From: Marmoricola sp.
GTDB taxonomy: Bacteria > Actinomycetota > Actinomycetes > Propionibacteriales > Nocardioidaceae
Reading direction: 5' to 3'
Length of the DNA stretch: 58,749 bases
NCBI GenBank assembly: GCA_025965315.1
Contig: JAOPXD010000082.1
Span: 1-58,749, forward strand
The notes below the pieces were generated by a model, which did not search any database, was not told the DNA's origin, and saw only the letters and a list, made by a program, of their open reading frames with translations. This document shows, one piece after another, positions 1-7,691 of this stretch. How positions within the stretch are numbered: position 1 is the stretch's first letter; every line of letters starts with the position of its first letter. The position numbers and the translations under genes are program-made.

Positions 1-91
1 GGCGGAGGCGGGGGGATTTGAACCCCCGACAGGGATTAACCTGAACCCGCTTAGCAGGCGGGCGCCATAAACCGGGCTAGGCGACGCCTCC
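1..91 (-). tRNA. tRNA-Ser(GCT)
   Basis: Read on the minus strand, the acceptor arm GGAGGCG (85-91) pairs with CGCCTCC (4-10). The anticodon loop CTGCTAA carries GCT, there is a long variable arm typical of class II tRNAs, and the T loop GTTCAAATC is normal. The first two window bases read CC after the discriminator G, so the 3' end may encode CCA whose final A lies just outside the window. Confidence 0.95.
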
Positions 92-161
92 CAGACAGCG
101 AGGGACACGTTACCCACCCGGTGACCTGACCCTGAAATCGGCCCTGAGATCGGGCTGTCCT

Positions 162-623
162 TCAGGCGCGGCGGTAGCCGTGCCCGGCGTTGAGGCGCCG
201 ACGGAGCTCGTCGACGAACTCCTCCTGGTCGCCCTCGATCAGGTTCACCGGCACCGTCGTCGTACGGCCGTCGCGCAGGCGGATGATCACGCAGTCGCTG
301 CCCGCGACGACGGTGGTCGCGAGGTCCTCCACGTCGAGCCAGCGGGCCTGGCCGACGCCGGCGCCGCGGACGAAACGCACCTGGTACCCGACGTCGTCGA
401 CCCGTACGACGTACCAGCGACGGGCCAGCACGAAGCCGAGGACGAAGACCCCGAGGACGACCAGCACGACCAACCCGCTGAGCACGTCACCCGGAAGGTT
501 GAAGACCACCACGACGATCGTCCCGACCAGGAGGGTCACGCCGACGGCGGCGAGGAACGCTCCCATCAACCGCGCCCGCAGCTGGGGGGCGAGGCCGTAG
601 TCCTGCGCGGTGCTGGTGCTCAT
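162..623 (-). CDS. Membrane protein with two N-terminal helices and a PH-like domain
   Basis: A 153-residue protein starting at ATG 623 (MSTSTAQDYG). An in-frame extension upstream lacks coding character. Two adjacent hydrophobic segments (about residues 19-40 and 45-63) are followed by a soluble region rich in beta-type sequence (RRWYVVRVDDVGYQVRFVRG and onward), which resembles bacterial PH-like domains at the cytoplasmic face. No catalytic motif is visible. It stands alone, downstream of nothing on its strand, and the specific role is unknown. The family assignment is an inference from topology and sequence feel, not from a search. Confidence 0.75.
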   Translation of the reverse strand: MSTSTAQDYGLAPQLRARLMGAFLAAVGVTLLVGTIVVVVFNLPGDVLSGLVVLVVLGVFVLGFVLARRWYVVRVDDVGYQVRFVRGAGVGQARWLDVEDLATTVVAGSDCVIIRLRDGRTTTVPVNLIEGDQEEFVDELRRRLNAGHGYRRA

Positions 624-772
624 CCCCCGATTACATCGGGTCGGGGCGCCGTCCGGCCACCCGGGGTCAGGACCCAGGTCCCTGATCGGCGGACAGCCCT
701 TGCCTCTCGGTGTGGCCTGGGTCACACTCAAGGCTCCATCTGGGCACGACCTATTCGTGGAGGTGGTGACTC

Positions 773-1129
773 ATGAATCTTGAGTCAGCGATCTCGGACC
801 TGAAGAACACCCTCGGGGGCACCCGCACGGCCGCGAACTGGCGGTCGATGACACGGCACCAGCTCGCCGTCGTTCGCCAGGCACTCAGCGACGAGCGGTT
901 CGCGTCCTGGGACGGCTGGCTGGCGGCACGCAGCGGCACCAGCGATCGGGAACGGATCCAGCTGCTCGCCCGGATCAACGCCCTGGGCGCCGGCGTCCTG
1001 GACCGGCTCGACACCGACCGCGCAGCCATCGAGGTACGCCGGCTGCTCAACGACGTCGAGCACTACCGGCAACGGATGCACAACCTGGTCTACGACTCCG
1101 TCTCGATGGAGATCGGTGGCTCGGAGTAG
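773..1129 (+). CDS. Conserved hypothetical protein, 118 residues
   Basis: The start ATG at 773 has a strong Shine-Dalgarno sequence, GGAGGTG, about 7 bases upstream. The product is hydrophilic, mostly predicted helical and rich in Arg, Asp and Leu, with no signal peptide or membrane segment. It begins MNLESAISDLKNTLGG and has a helix-rich C-terminal half (EVRRLLNDVEHYRQRMHNLV) that may form a coiled coil or helical bundle. I do not recognise a family. An inverted repeat GTGTG-N8-CACAC at 710-727 lies in the 149-base upstream gap and could be an operator, but nothing else supports that. Confidence 0.7.
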   Translation: MNLESAISDLKNTLGGTRTAANWRSMTRHQLAVVRQALSDERFASWDGWLAARSGTSDRERIQLLARINALGAGVLDRLDTDRAAIEVRRLLNDVEHYRQRMHNLVYDSVSMEIGGSE

Positions 1130-1141
1130 TCGGACCTGCAG

Positions 1142-1669
1142 TCAGACGAGCGCCCGCAGGTAGCGACGCGTGATGCGGCGCTGGACCGCGCGTCCGAGCG
1201 GCCCGGCAAGCCGGGCGAGCACGCCGGCCGGGCGGGAGAACGCTCGGATCGTGAGGGTGACGGCGTCGTCGCTGCCGAGCTCCAGCAGGAACAGCTCCTC
1301 GCCGCACTCCGCGTGACCGGGCAGGGTCCCGTAGGCGAAGCCCTTGCGACGATCCTCGTCCACGACGTACACCACCCGTACCGGCGCGCGCACCGACAGC
1401 GGCCCGGGCCCGAGCCGGACCATCGCGACCGCGCCCTCCTCGACCACGTCGTACGCCGCCCGGACGTGCAGGCCGGCGCCGGTCTGCAGGCCCCAGCTGA
1501 ACAGCGCCGCACCGAGGCGGGCGAGCAGCTCGGGCCCTTCGCCGAGCCCGGCCGAGACCTCGAGGTGGTGGTAACCCACCGGGAGGTCGCCGCGGGTGGC
1601 GCCGACCTCGGGATAGGTCAGCGCCGCGGACCGCAGGAGATCCGCTTCGAACGGTCGGAGACGATCCAT
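1142..1669 (-). CDS. DUF1990 family protein
   Basis: A 175-residue soluble protein that matches DUF1990 by overall pattern: TYPEVGATRGDLPVGYHHLE near the N terminus, AVAMVRLGPGPLSV in the middle, and VVYVVDEDRRKGFAYGTLPGHAECGEE, the family's most conserved stretch. The biochemical function of the family is not established. The start ATG (1669-1667) comes only three bases after the 3' end of the upstream tRNA-Ser(TGA), on the same strand. No ribosome binding site separate from the tRNA can therefore exist, and the messenger may be released by tRNA 3' processing. Confidence 0.85.
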   Translation of the reverse strand: MDRLRPFEADLLRSAALTYPEVGATRGDLPVGYHHLEVSAGLGEGPELLARLGAALFSWGLQTGAGLHVRAAYDVVEEGAVAMVRLGPGPLSVRAPVRVVYVVDEDRRKGFAYGTLPGHAECGEELFLLELGSDDAVTLTIRAFSRPAGVLARLAGPLGRAVQRRITRRYLRALV

Positions 1670-1672
1670 CAG

Positions 1673-1757
1673 CAGAGGGGGAGGGATTCGAACCCCCGGT
1701 AGGTTTCCCTACGATCGCTTTCAAGGCGATTCCGATCGGCCACTCCGGCACCCCTCC
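1673..1757 (-). tRNA. tRNA-Ser(TGA)
   Basis: On the minus strand the acceptor GGAGGGG (1751-1757) pairs with CCCCTCT (1674-1680), followed by discriminator G1673. The anticodon loop CTTGAAA carries TGA. A long variable arm and a GTTCGAATC T loop are present. The CCA end is not encoded: the next bases are CTG and then the ATG of the DUF1990 gene. Confidence 0.95.
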
Positions 1758-1801
1758 TCGTGACGACGATCCGAGGATCAGCCGCTCACCGGACGGTCAG
1801 T

Positions 1802-2029
1802 CTAGTGCTCCAGGACGACGAGGACGTCGCCCTCCTGGATGACGTCCCCGGGGACGACGCGCACCTCGAGGACGGTGCCGGCCCTGTCGACCAGCACCGG
1901 GATCTCCATCTTCATCGACTCCAGCAGCATCACGGTGTCACCCGCCGCGACCGGATCACCGGCAGCCACAGCGACGGAGAGCACGCTCGCGACCATTTCA
2001 GCGAGGATCTGGGACGTCGTCTGGGCCAT
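1802..2029 (-). CDS. Free-standing biotin/lipoyl carrier protein
   Basis: The whole 75-residue product is one biotinyl-lipoyl domain. It has the biotinylation motif ESMKMEIPV, with the modified Lys between two Met residues, and the paired glycines of the hammerhead fold (AAGDPVAAGD, VVPGDVIQEGD). Such stand-alone carriers are known in actinobacteria, for example the small biotinylated protein TB7.3 of Mycobacterium tuberculosis. No carboxylase partner is adjacent. The methylcrotonyl-CoA carboxylase alpha subunit at 34,377-36,308 has its own carrier domain, so this one probably serves another complex. Confidence 0.92.
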   Translation of the reverse strand: MAQTTSQILAEMVASVLSVAVAAGDPVAAGDTVMLLESMKMEIPVLVDRAGTVLEVRVVPGDVIQEGDVLVVLEH

Positions 2030-2082
2030 GCTCGCGACGCTACCGCGGGCCGGCGGTTACTCGCGCGTTCACCGGGCGAGGA

Positions 2083-3762
2083 TCAGTGCAGCGGGCGCAG
2101 CCGACCGGGCTCGGGGCGGTGCGCGATCGCTTCCTCGTCACGCCGGGCGCGACGGCCGTGCGTCCCCATGAAGGACTGCTCGACGCGGATCACCAGGTAG
2201 CCGACGACGATCCCGACCACCAGGCTGTAGACGGCACCGAGAACGACGCTCCGGGTACCGACCTCGGGCGAGACCAGCCGGGTCGCCGACGGTGCGGTGG
2301 CAGCGACACCGAACGCCGTGACCCACCATCCCTGGCGCCGCCGGGCCCGCATGAACACGCCCCAGAGCAGCGCGGGGTACCCGAGCAGCGCGACGATCGG
2401 GTGCGGCACCGCACCGAAGGTCGACTTGGTCCAGTCGCGCAGGTGGTGCCCGGTGGTGATCACGTCGTGCGAGCCCCACTGCGCGATCGCCTGGCTGTAG
2501 GCCAGTGCGATCACGAGCATGACGACGGCGCCCCCGGCGACCATGTACCCACGACGGCCGAGTCCGTGCAACCCGGCCCCGAGGCGGTAGACCAGCGCGA
2601 ACGCCCCCGCCAGCGAGAGACCTATCACGACGTAGCCGAACCGGTCGAGGTCGACGGCGGCGCGCGAGGCAGGCTCGTACCCGACGACGCCGAGCGCACC
2701 GACCCAGGCCAGTGCCGTCGCGATCAGCACCTCGCGGATCGCGATGCCGAAGGTCGAGGCCGGAGTCGTCGACATCACCGCCAGGGTGGCGGCAAGGACG
2801 CCTGTCGCGATCGCCGTACCGGCGTGCAGCGGCTGCCAGCTGCTGCTCACGCCGCCGATGCCGAGGACCACCGCGAGGCCGGCCGCCCAGACCTGGCGGC
2901 CACCGGTCCGTACGGCCAGACCCCAGGCCAGCGAGCCGGAGACGACCACGGCGCCGACGTCGCGGATCAGGTCCGGGAGGTCGGGAGCGAAGCGGACCGC
3001 GGCAACCGCTGCGGCGCCGAGGAGCAGCAGCACGATCCAGCCGCGCTCACCGGTCAGCGTCGACAGCTTCAGGTCGGGGGTGGGACGGGGTTCGCGGACG
3101 GGGCGCTCCCGGACGGGACGCTCGCGGACGGGACGGGGCGGCCTCGGCTCGCGCGCCGGCTTGGGTTCGCGGACCGGACGCGGTTCGCGAACCACCTTCG
3201 GCTCGACGACCTTGGCTTTGGCCTCGGGTTCGACGACCCGGGGCGTCGGCGCTGCGGGAACCTCGACCGGGAGGTCGATCACGGGCGGGTCGGCCCGCAG
3301 CCCCGGGCTGTGCACCCGCGCGGTCGGCGCAGTCACAGGCGGCGCAGTCACAGGCGGTGCAGGCGGAGTCACGGGCGGCGCAGGCGGCGGCGTTGGCGCC
3401 GCTTCGACAGGGACCGGAGCCGGTGGCGCCGGCGGCTCAGGCACTTCCACCGGAGCACGGTGGCTCGGTGTGTGCGCCGGAGCAGGCGTCAGCGGTGTCA
3501 CGTAGGTCAGCGGGTCGACGTACCCCGGCGGACGAGCGGCGCGTCGGGCCGGGTGGGCGGCCGGTCGCACTGCGGGCGGGAGCGCCGCGAACGGGTTGGC
3601 TGCAGGCGGGTGCGAAGCCGGGCGGGCGGCCGGGCGGGCGTGGGTGGGTGCCGGGGTCGAGCTCTGCGCCGGGCTGGTGTCCGCCGGTCCGGCGCGGCGT
3701 CGCCCGGGGGCGGATTCCGGCGCACGGTCAGGATCAGACACCCGCCCCACCTTCATCGCCAT
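2083..3762 (-). CDS. Polytopic membrane protein with long Pro/Arg-rich N-terminal tail
   Basis: A 559-residue protein in two parts. Residues 1 to about 240 are low-complexity: alanine/proline-rich (PAPPVTPPAPPVTAPPVTAP) followed by a Pro-Arg-Glu repeat zone (PVREPKPAREPRPPRPVRER). The rest contains about ten hydrophobic segments from GERGWIVLLLLGAAAVAAVRF to the C-terminal VVGIVVGYLVIRVEQSFMG. No known catalytic or transport motif stands out. The tail is probably cytoplasmic and disordered and may bind nucleic acid, acidic lipid or partner proteins, but this is speculation. Start ATG 3762 is followed by a second in-frame ATG at 3756. Confidence 0.75.
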   Translation of the reverse strand: MAMKVGRVSDPDRAPESAPGRRRAGPADTSPAQSSTPAPTHARPAARPASHPPAANPFAALPPAVRPAAHPARRAARPPGYVDPLTYVTPLTPAPAHTPSHRAPVEVPEPPAPPAPVPVEAAPTPPPAPPVTPPAPPVTAPPVTAPTARVHSPGLRADPPVIDLPVEVPAAPTPRVVEPEAKAKVVEPKVVREPRPVREPKPAREPRPPRPVRERPVRERPVREPRPTPDLKLSTLTGERGWIVLLLLGAAAVAAVRFAPDLPDLIRDVGAVVVSGSLAWGLAVRTGGRQVWAAGLAVVLGIGGVSSSWQPLHAGTAIATGVLAATLAVMSTTPASTFGIAIREVLIATALAWVGALGVVGYEPASRAAVDLDRFGYVVIGLSLAGAFALVYRLGAGLHGLGRRGYMVAGGAVVMLVIALAYSQAIAQWGSHDVITTGHHLRDWTKSTFGAVPHPIVALLGYPALLWGVFMRARRRQGWWVTAFGVAATAPSATRLVSPEVGTRSVVLGAVYSLVVGIVVGYLVIRVEQSFMGTHGRRARRDEEAIAHRPEPGRLRPLH

Positions 3763-3797
3763 TGCTCACCGGATCAACGCCCCAGGGTAGCAACGGT

Positions 3798-4571
3798 TCA
3801 CATCCGACGATTGCCAAGCGAGGAGTTCCGCTCCCGGGCAATTCGTACGGCTCCGAGGTCCAGCTCGGCGCTGAGCCAGGCCTCGTCGGCCCCGGCCTCG
3901 GCGACGATCTCGCCGGTCGGGGTGATCACCATCGAGTGCCCGCAGTACCGCGGACCGGGCTGCGCGGCCGCGACCACCCAGCACAGGTTCTCGATCGCCC
4001 GGGCCCGCAGCAGGGCCTGCCACTGGTCGACCTTCCCCGGGCCGCTCGCCCACGCGGCAGGCAGCACCAGCACCTCGGCACCAGCCGCCGACAACGCGCG
4101 TGCGAGCTCGGGGAAGCGCAGGTCGTAGCAGGTCATCAGACCGACCTGGAAGCCCGCGACCTCCGCCACCACCGGCGTGATCGGCCCGGGCGTCACCAGG
4201 TCCGACTCGCGCTGGCCGAACGAGTCGTACAGGTGGATCTTCCGGTACGACGTCAGGGTCCCGGCACCCGCGAGCACCAGGGTGTTGAACGGTCGCGCCG
4301 GATCCGCGGACTGCTCGAACATCCCGGCGAGCACCGCGGCACCACTCCGATCGGCGACAGACCGGACGGCACCCACCCAGGGACCGTCGAGCGGTTCGGC
4401 ATACGGGCCGAGGGCGGAGCCGGGTACGCCGAAGTCACGAGCGGCCGCCTCGGGCAGGACCAGCAGGTCGGTCCCGGCCGGGACGTCGAGACCGGCCAGC
4501 GACGCACGGTTCGCGGACGGGTCGAGATCGGCTGCGTGCTGCCAGATCCCGACCCGCAGCACCTCACTCAT
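3798..4571 (-). CDS. Carbon-nitrogen hydrolase (nitrilase superfamily amidase)
   Basis: A 257-residue cytoplasmic enzyme carrying the complete nitrilase-superfamily triad: Glu in LLVLPEAAARDFG (about residue 41), Lys in YRKIHLYDSFGQRES (about 110) and the nucleophile Cys in VGLMTCYDLRFPELAR (about 145). The C-terminal half keeps the family core (VLPAAWASGPGKVDQWQALLRARAIEN). It hydrolyses a non-peptide amide bond; the substrate cannot be read from sequence, and the omega-amidase or general amidase branch is the closest in feel. It is transcribed away from the MobA-like gene, with 44 bases between start codons. Confidence 0.92.
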   Translation of the reverse strand: MSEVLRVGIWQHAADLDPSANRASLAGLDVPAGTDLLVLPEAAARDFGVPGSALGPYAEPLDGPWVGAVRSVADRSGAAVLAGMFEQSADPARPFNTLVLAGAGTLTSYRKIHLYDSFGQRESDLVTPGPITPVVAEVAGFQVGLMTCYDLRFPELARALSAAGAEVLVLPAAWASGPGKVDQWQALLRARAIENLCWVVAAAQPGPRYCGHSMVITPTGEIVAEAGADEAWLSAELDLGAVRIARERNSSLGNRRM

Positions 4572-4615
4572 GTCGCCTCATTCCAGCAAGGGTGCCACGG
4601 TGGCAGACTGCCGAT

Positions 4616-5191
4616 GTGGAGACGCACAGGACCGGTGCGGTGATCCTCACCGGGGGAAGTGCCGTCCGACTCGACGGGGCCGACAAGGCGTCGATCGAGC
4701 TCGGCGGCCTGACGCTGCTCGAGCACGCTCTCGGGGCGCTCCTGGACATCGACGAGGTCGTGGTCGTCGGCGACCCGGTGCCGACCACACGTCCGGTCAC
4801 CTTCACCCGCGAGGACCCCACCGGGGGCGGTCCGGCAGCGGGCCTGCTGGCCGGGCTGCGCTGCTTCGCCCGTCGGCCCACCTGGCTGGTCGTCCTCGCG
4901 GTGGACATGCCGCTGGTCACCAGCGCGACGATCCGCCGGCTCACCTTCGCGGCCGAGAACGACGGCGCCGTCCTGATCGACGACACGCACCAGCTCCAGT
5001 ACCTGTGCGCCGTGTACGCGACCGATGCCCTCGACCGCGCCCGGCCGTCGTACGAGGACGAGCACGGGATGTCGATGCGCGAGCTCGTCAGCGGACTTCG
5101 CCTGGAGCACGTGCAGGCCTTCGGGCCCGAGACCCGCGACGTGGACACCTGGGCCGATCTTCTCGCTCTCCGGGAGACCTTCGGGGACTGA
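4616..5191 (+). CDS. MobA-like molybdenum cofactor nucleotidyltransferase
   Basis: About 191 residues of a MobA-type nucleotidyltransferase fold: N-terminal nucleotide-binding loop VILTGGSAVRLDGADKASIELGG (usual form LAGGxSxRMGxDK), then VVVVGDP, GGGPAAGLLAGL and the metal-site LAVDMPLVT. It would transfer GMP or CMP to molybdopterin. The P-loop is unusual (SAVRLDGADKA instead of SxRMGxDKA), so the substrate is uncertain. GTG 4616 is preferred because a near -10 box CAGACT (4604-4609) sits six bases upstream, as at many leaderless genes here. An in-frame GTG at 4592 would add eight residues. No other molybdenum cofactor genes are adjacent. Confidence 0.82.
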   Translation: METHRTGAVILTGGSAVRLDGADKASIELGGLTLLEHALGALLDIDEVVVVGDPVPTTRPVTFTREDPTGGGPAAGLLAGLRCFARRPTWLVVLAVDMPLVTSATIRRLTFAAENDGAVLIDDTHQLQYLCAVYATDALDRARPSYEDEHGMSMRELVSGLRLEHVQAFGPETRDVDTWADLLALRETFGD

Positions 5192-5232
5192 GGGTCTTGC
5201 ATCTCCCCCGGGAGGTGAGTCATCGTTTCCGT

Positions 5233-5559
5233 GTGAATCTGCACGACTGGATCGACGAGCTCTGCGACGAGCTCGACGTGGACCTGGACTTCGACGAGGC
5301 ACTCGTCCTCGACGTGGCCAGGGACGCCGCCCACAACGTGGACCGTCCCGCAGCGCCGCTCACGACGTTCCTGCTCGGGTACGCCGCAGCGCGGTCCGGC
5401 GGCGACCCGGAGACGCTCGAGCGGCTGGCAGTGGCAGCGACCGATCTGGCCCTGCGCTGGGACAAGCCGGCCGACGCCGTCGTCGAGGTCGAGGACCTGG
5501 AGGTCGACGTCGAGATCGACCCGGGCGTCGAGGACGAGCTCGAACCGCTCGAAGCCTGA
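5233..5559 (+). CDS. DUF6457 family small acidic protein
   Basis: 108 residues beginning (M)NLHDWIDELCDELDVDLDFDEALVLDVARDAAHNVDRPAAPLT, the characteristic DUF6457 opening. The C terminus is strongly acidic (VEVEDLEVDVEIDPGVEDELEPLEA). In actinobacteria this family often follows a molybdenum cofactor guanylyltransferase, and here it starts 41 bases after the MobA-like gene on the same strand, which supports a shared role in molybdoenzyme biology. Function is unknown. GTG 5233 gives the family's usual N terminus. A GGAGGTGAG sequence lies at 5211-5219, rather far for a ribosome binding site. Confidence 0.8.
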   Translation: MNLHDWIDELCDELDVDLDFDEALVLDVARDAAHNVDRPAAPLTTFLLGYAAARSGGDPETLERLAVAATDLALRWDKPADAVVEVEDLEVDVEIDPGVEDELEPLEA

Positions 5560-5562
5560 CCC

Positions 5563-5568
5563 TAGGCT
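5563..5568 (+). promoter_or_regulatory. -10 box of leaderless quinone oxidoreductase promoter
   Basis: TAGGCT followed by six bases (GGGTGC) and the ATG at 5575, so transcription should begin at or next to the start codon. Confidence 0.6.
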
Positions 5569-5574
5569 GGGTGC

Positions 5575-6543
5575 ATGCGAGCTGTCGTCGCGCCCGTCCC
5601 GGGCGGTCCGGAGTCCCTCACGATCATCGACCTGCCCGACCTGGTCCCGGCCGCGGACGAGGTCGTCATCGACGTCGTCGCCAGTGCGCTGAACAAGGCC
5701 GACACCCTGCAGCGGATGGGCTTCTACCCGCCGCCGCCCGGTGCGAGCGACGTCCTCGGCATGGAGTGCTCGGGCACGATCAGGGCCGTCGGGGCCGACG
5801 TCACCAGCTGGTCCGTGGGCGACGAGGTCTGCGCGCTGCTCGCCGCCGGCGGGTACGCCGAGCAGGTCGCCGTACCGGCCGGCCAGGTGATGCCGGTACC
5901 TGAGGGCGTGCCGCTCCACCACGCAGCAGCACTGCCCGAGGTCGCTGCGACGGTGTGGTCGAACGTCTTCATGACCGCCGGGTTGCAGCCCGGCGACACC
6001 TTCCTGGTCCACGGAGGCGCCGGCGGTATCGGGACCTTCGCGATCCAGCTCGCGTCCGCCCTGGGTGCCCGGGTCTTCGCCACCGCAGGCTCGACCGAGA
6101 AGCTCGAGCTCTGCATCAGCCTCGGTGCCGAGCGCGCGATCAACTACCGCGACGAGGACTTCCTCGAGGTGGTCACCGCCGCCGGCGGTGCGGACGTCAT
6201 CCTCGACAACATGGGCGCGAAGTACCTGGACCGCAACGTCCGGGCGCTGGCCGACGAAGGTCGGCTGGTGATCATCGGGATGCAGGGCGGGAGCCGCGGC
6301 GAGCTCGACATCAACGCTCTGCTGCGCAAGCGCGGTGCCGTGATCGCCACCTCCTTGCGGGCCCGGTCGACCGCCCAGAAGTCCGCGATCTGCAGTGCCG
6401 TCGTCGAGCACGTCTGGCCGTTGGTCGCCGAGGGCCGGATCAGGGCCGTGGCCGACGTGGAGTTCGCGCTCGCCGACGTCGCCGCCGCGCACGCCCTGAT
6501 GGATTCCGGCGAGCACAGCGGCAAGATCCTGCTGCGCACCTGA
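5575..6543 (+). CDS. NAD(P)H:quinone oxidoreductase (PIG3/QOR family)
   Basis: A 322-residue medium-chain dehydrogenase/reductase without the catalytic zinc ligands, typical of quinone oxidoreductases. Seen in order: N-terminal GroES-like domain (ALNKADTLQRMGFYPPPPGASDVLGMECSG, with the YPPPPGASDxLGxE block of the PIG3 subgroup), then the Rossmann domain with nucleotide loop VHGGAGGIGTFAIQLA (about residues 145-160) and the NADP-site region VFATAGSTEKLELC. It reduces quinones or small enones using NADPH. The gene has its own leaderless promoter, so it need not belong to the upstream pair. Confidence 0.92.
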   Translation: MRAVVAPVPGGPESLTIIDLPDLVPAADEVVIDVVASALNKADTLQRMGFYPPPPGASDVLGMECSGTIRAVGADVTSWSVGDEVCALLAAGGYAEQVAVPAGQVMPVPEGVPLHHAAALPEVAATVWSNVFMTAGLQPGDTFLVHGGAGGIGTFAIQLASALGARVFATAGSTEKLELCISLGAERAINYRDEDFLEVVTAAGGADVILDNMGAKYLDRNVRALADEGRLVIIGMQGGSRGELDINALLRKRGAVIATSLRARSTAQKSAICSAVVEHVWPLVAEGRIRAVADVEFALADVAAAHALMDSGEHSGKILLRT

Positions 6544-6560
6544 CCCGTACCCGGCCTGGG

Positions 6561-6566
6561 TAGGCT
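6561..6566 (+). promoter_or_regulatory. -10 box of leaderless bpa promoter
   Basis: TAGGCT, then seven bases (TTCCGAC), then the ATG at 6574. Confidence 0.55.
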
Positions 6567-6573
6567 TTCCGAC

Positions 6574-7143
6574 ATGTCGAGCCAGCACCCCGAAGACCCG
6601 GACCCGCGCGTGATGATCGTCGACCCGCAAGGGGCCCCTGCCGCCGCACTCGGCGCCACCGACCACGACGGGGACGAGCTCGACGACGCCAGCGGCGAGC
6701 AGCTCAGCGACCTGATCGAGGAGCCGGCGAAGGTGATGCGGATCGGCAGCATGATCCGGATGCTCCTCGAGGAGGTGAAGGCTGCTCCGGTCGACGAGGC
6801 CGGCCGCACCCGGCTCGCCACCGTGCTGGCCACGGCCATCTCCGAGCTCAAGCAGGGCCTGGCGCCCGAGCTCGGCGACGAGCTCGACCGGCTGATCGAG
6901 CCCTTCAGCGGAACCACTCCCTCGGAGTCCGAGCTGCGGATCGCGCAGGCCCAGCTCGTCGGCTGGCTCGAGGGCCTCTTCCACGGCATCCAGACGGCCA
7001 TCTACGCCCAGCAGATGGCTGCTCGTGCCCAGCTGGAGCAGATGCGGCGCGCGCTGCCCCCGGGCGCGACGCCGCCCGGGATGGGTCAGCCGGCCCGGCT
7101 CGAGGACGCGTCCGAGGCCAGCTCCGGCGGGATGTACCTCTAA
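6574..7143 (+). CDS. bpa: Bacterial proteasome activator Bpa (PafE)
   Basis: 189 residues with the Bpa/PafE layout (formerly DUF2587): acidic flexible N terminus, a helical core from SDLIEEPAKVMRIGSMIRMLLEEVK to WLEGLFHGIQTAIYAQQMAARAQLEQM, and a disordered C-terminal tail ending SGGMYL. The last residues match the hydrophobic-Tyr-x motif (GQYL in Mycobacterium tuberculosis) that docks into the 20S proteasome alpha ring and opens its gate. Bpa forms a dodecameric ring and delivers unfolded proteins without ATP or pupylation. The presence of this gene implies a 20S proteasome elsewhere in the genome. The stop overlaps the convergent next gene by four bases. Confidence 0.95.
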   Translation: MSSQHPEDPDPRVMIVDPQGAPAAALGATDHDGDELDDASGEQLSDLIEEPAKVMRIGSMIRMLLEEVKAAPVDEAGRTRLATVLATAISELKQGLAPELGDELDRLIEPFSGTTPSESELRIAQAQLVGWLEGLFHGIQTAIYAQQMAARAQLEQMRRALPPGATPPGMGQPARLEDASEASSGGMYL

Positions 7144-7691
7144 GCGGTTCCGCGGCGGCGTACGACGGCGGTGGCTCCGGCAACGACGAGCAGCGCCAGC
7201 ACGGCGTAGCCGAGCAGGTGCCAAGTCGACGTGCCGTGATGACCTGGTCCTGCTACCGGGCCTGCGGGCGGCCGGACCGGTGCCTGCGGTGGGCCGGTCG
7301 CCGCTTGCACGGTAGTGACGAGGCCGGTCGAGGAGACCGTGGTGCCGCCGCAGGAATCGACCTGCATCTGGCCCGGGTGCTCCCCGTGCACGAAGAACAC
7401 GTAGGTCTTGTCCACCGCCAGCTGGCCCAGTCCGCAGGAGGCGCTGTTCAGCGGGCTGAGAAGCTCCTCGCGTACGCCCGCACGACCCTTGAACACGCCG
7501 GCGACCTTGACGCCGTACCTCGTGCTGATCCCGTTGCTCGCGGTCCACACGACCTGACCGGTGAACACCGTGTCGGCGCGCTTGACCTGCTGGACCGGCG
7601 TGCTCGAGACACAGCTGCACGCCCACGACGTACCGGGGCTGAGCACCAGCAGACCGGCCGTCACCGCCAGCACGAGCAGCAGCCGCTTCAC
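7140..7691 (-). CDS. Secreted NTR/TIMP-like protein with C-terminal membrane anchor
   Basis: 183 residues. The N terminus is a signal peptide (MKRLLLVLAVTAGLLVLSPGTSWA) cleaved before CSCVSSTPVQQVKRADTVFTGQV. This CxC opening followed by a beta-rich domain with further cysteines (SASCGLG, DSCGGTT) resembles netrin/TIMP-like modules found in many actinobacterial surface proteins. A Pro/Gly linker then leads to a transmembrane helix (LLGYAVLALLVVAGATAVV) and a short RRR tail, so the domain is displayed outside the cell. The GTG start (7691) overlaps the stop of the pterin dehydratase gene as GTGA, implying coupled translation. Binding partner unknown. Confidence 0.82.
   Translation of the reverse strand: MKRLLLVLAVTAGLLVLSPGTSWACSCVSSTPVQQVKRADTVFTGQVVWTASNGISTRYGVKVAGVFKGRAGVREELLSPLNSASCGLGQLAVDKTYVFFVHGEHPGQMQVDSCGGTTVSSTGLVTTVQAATGPPQAPVRPPAGPVAGPGHHGTSTWHLLGYAVLALLVVAGATAVVRRRGTA

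Noticed and set aside
710..727. GTGTG-N8-CACAC inverted repeat as an operator
   Set aside because: Five-base arms are expected by chance, and no promoter elements could be aligned with it.
4564..7626. A 1020-codon minus-strand open frame across the MobA-like, DUF6457, quinone oxidoreductase and bpa genes
   Set aside because: It covers four genes with clear families on the plus strand and has no recognisable domain itself.
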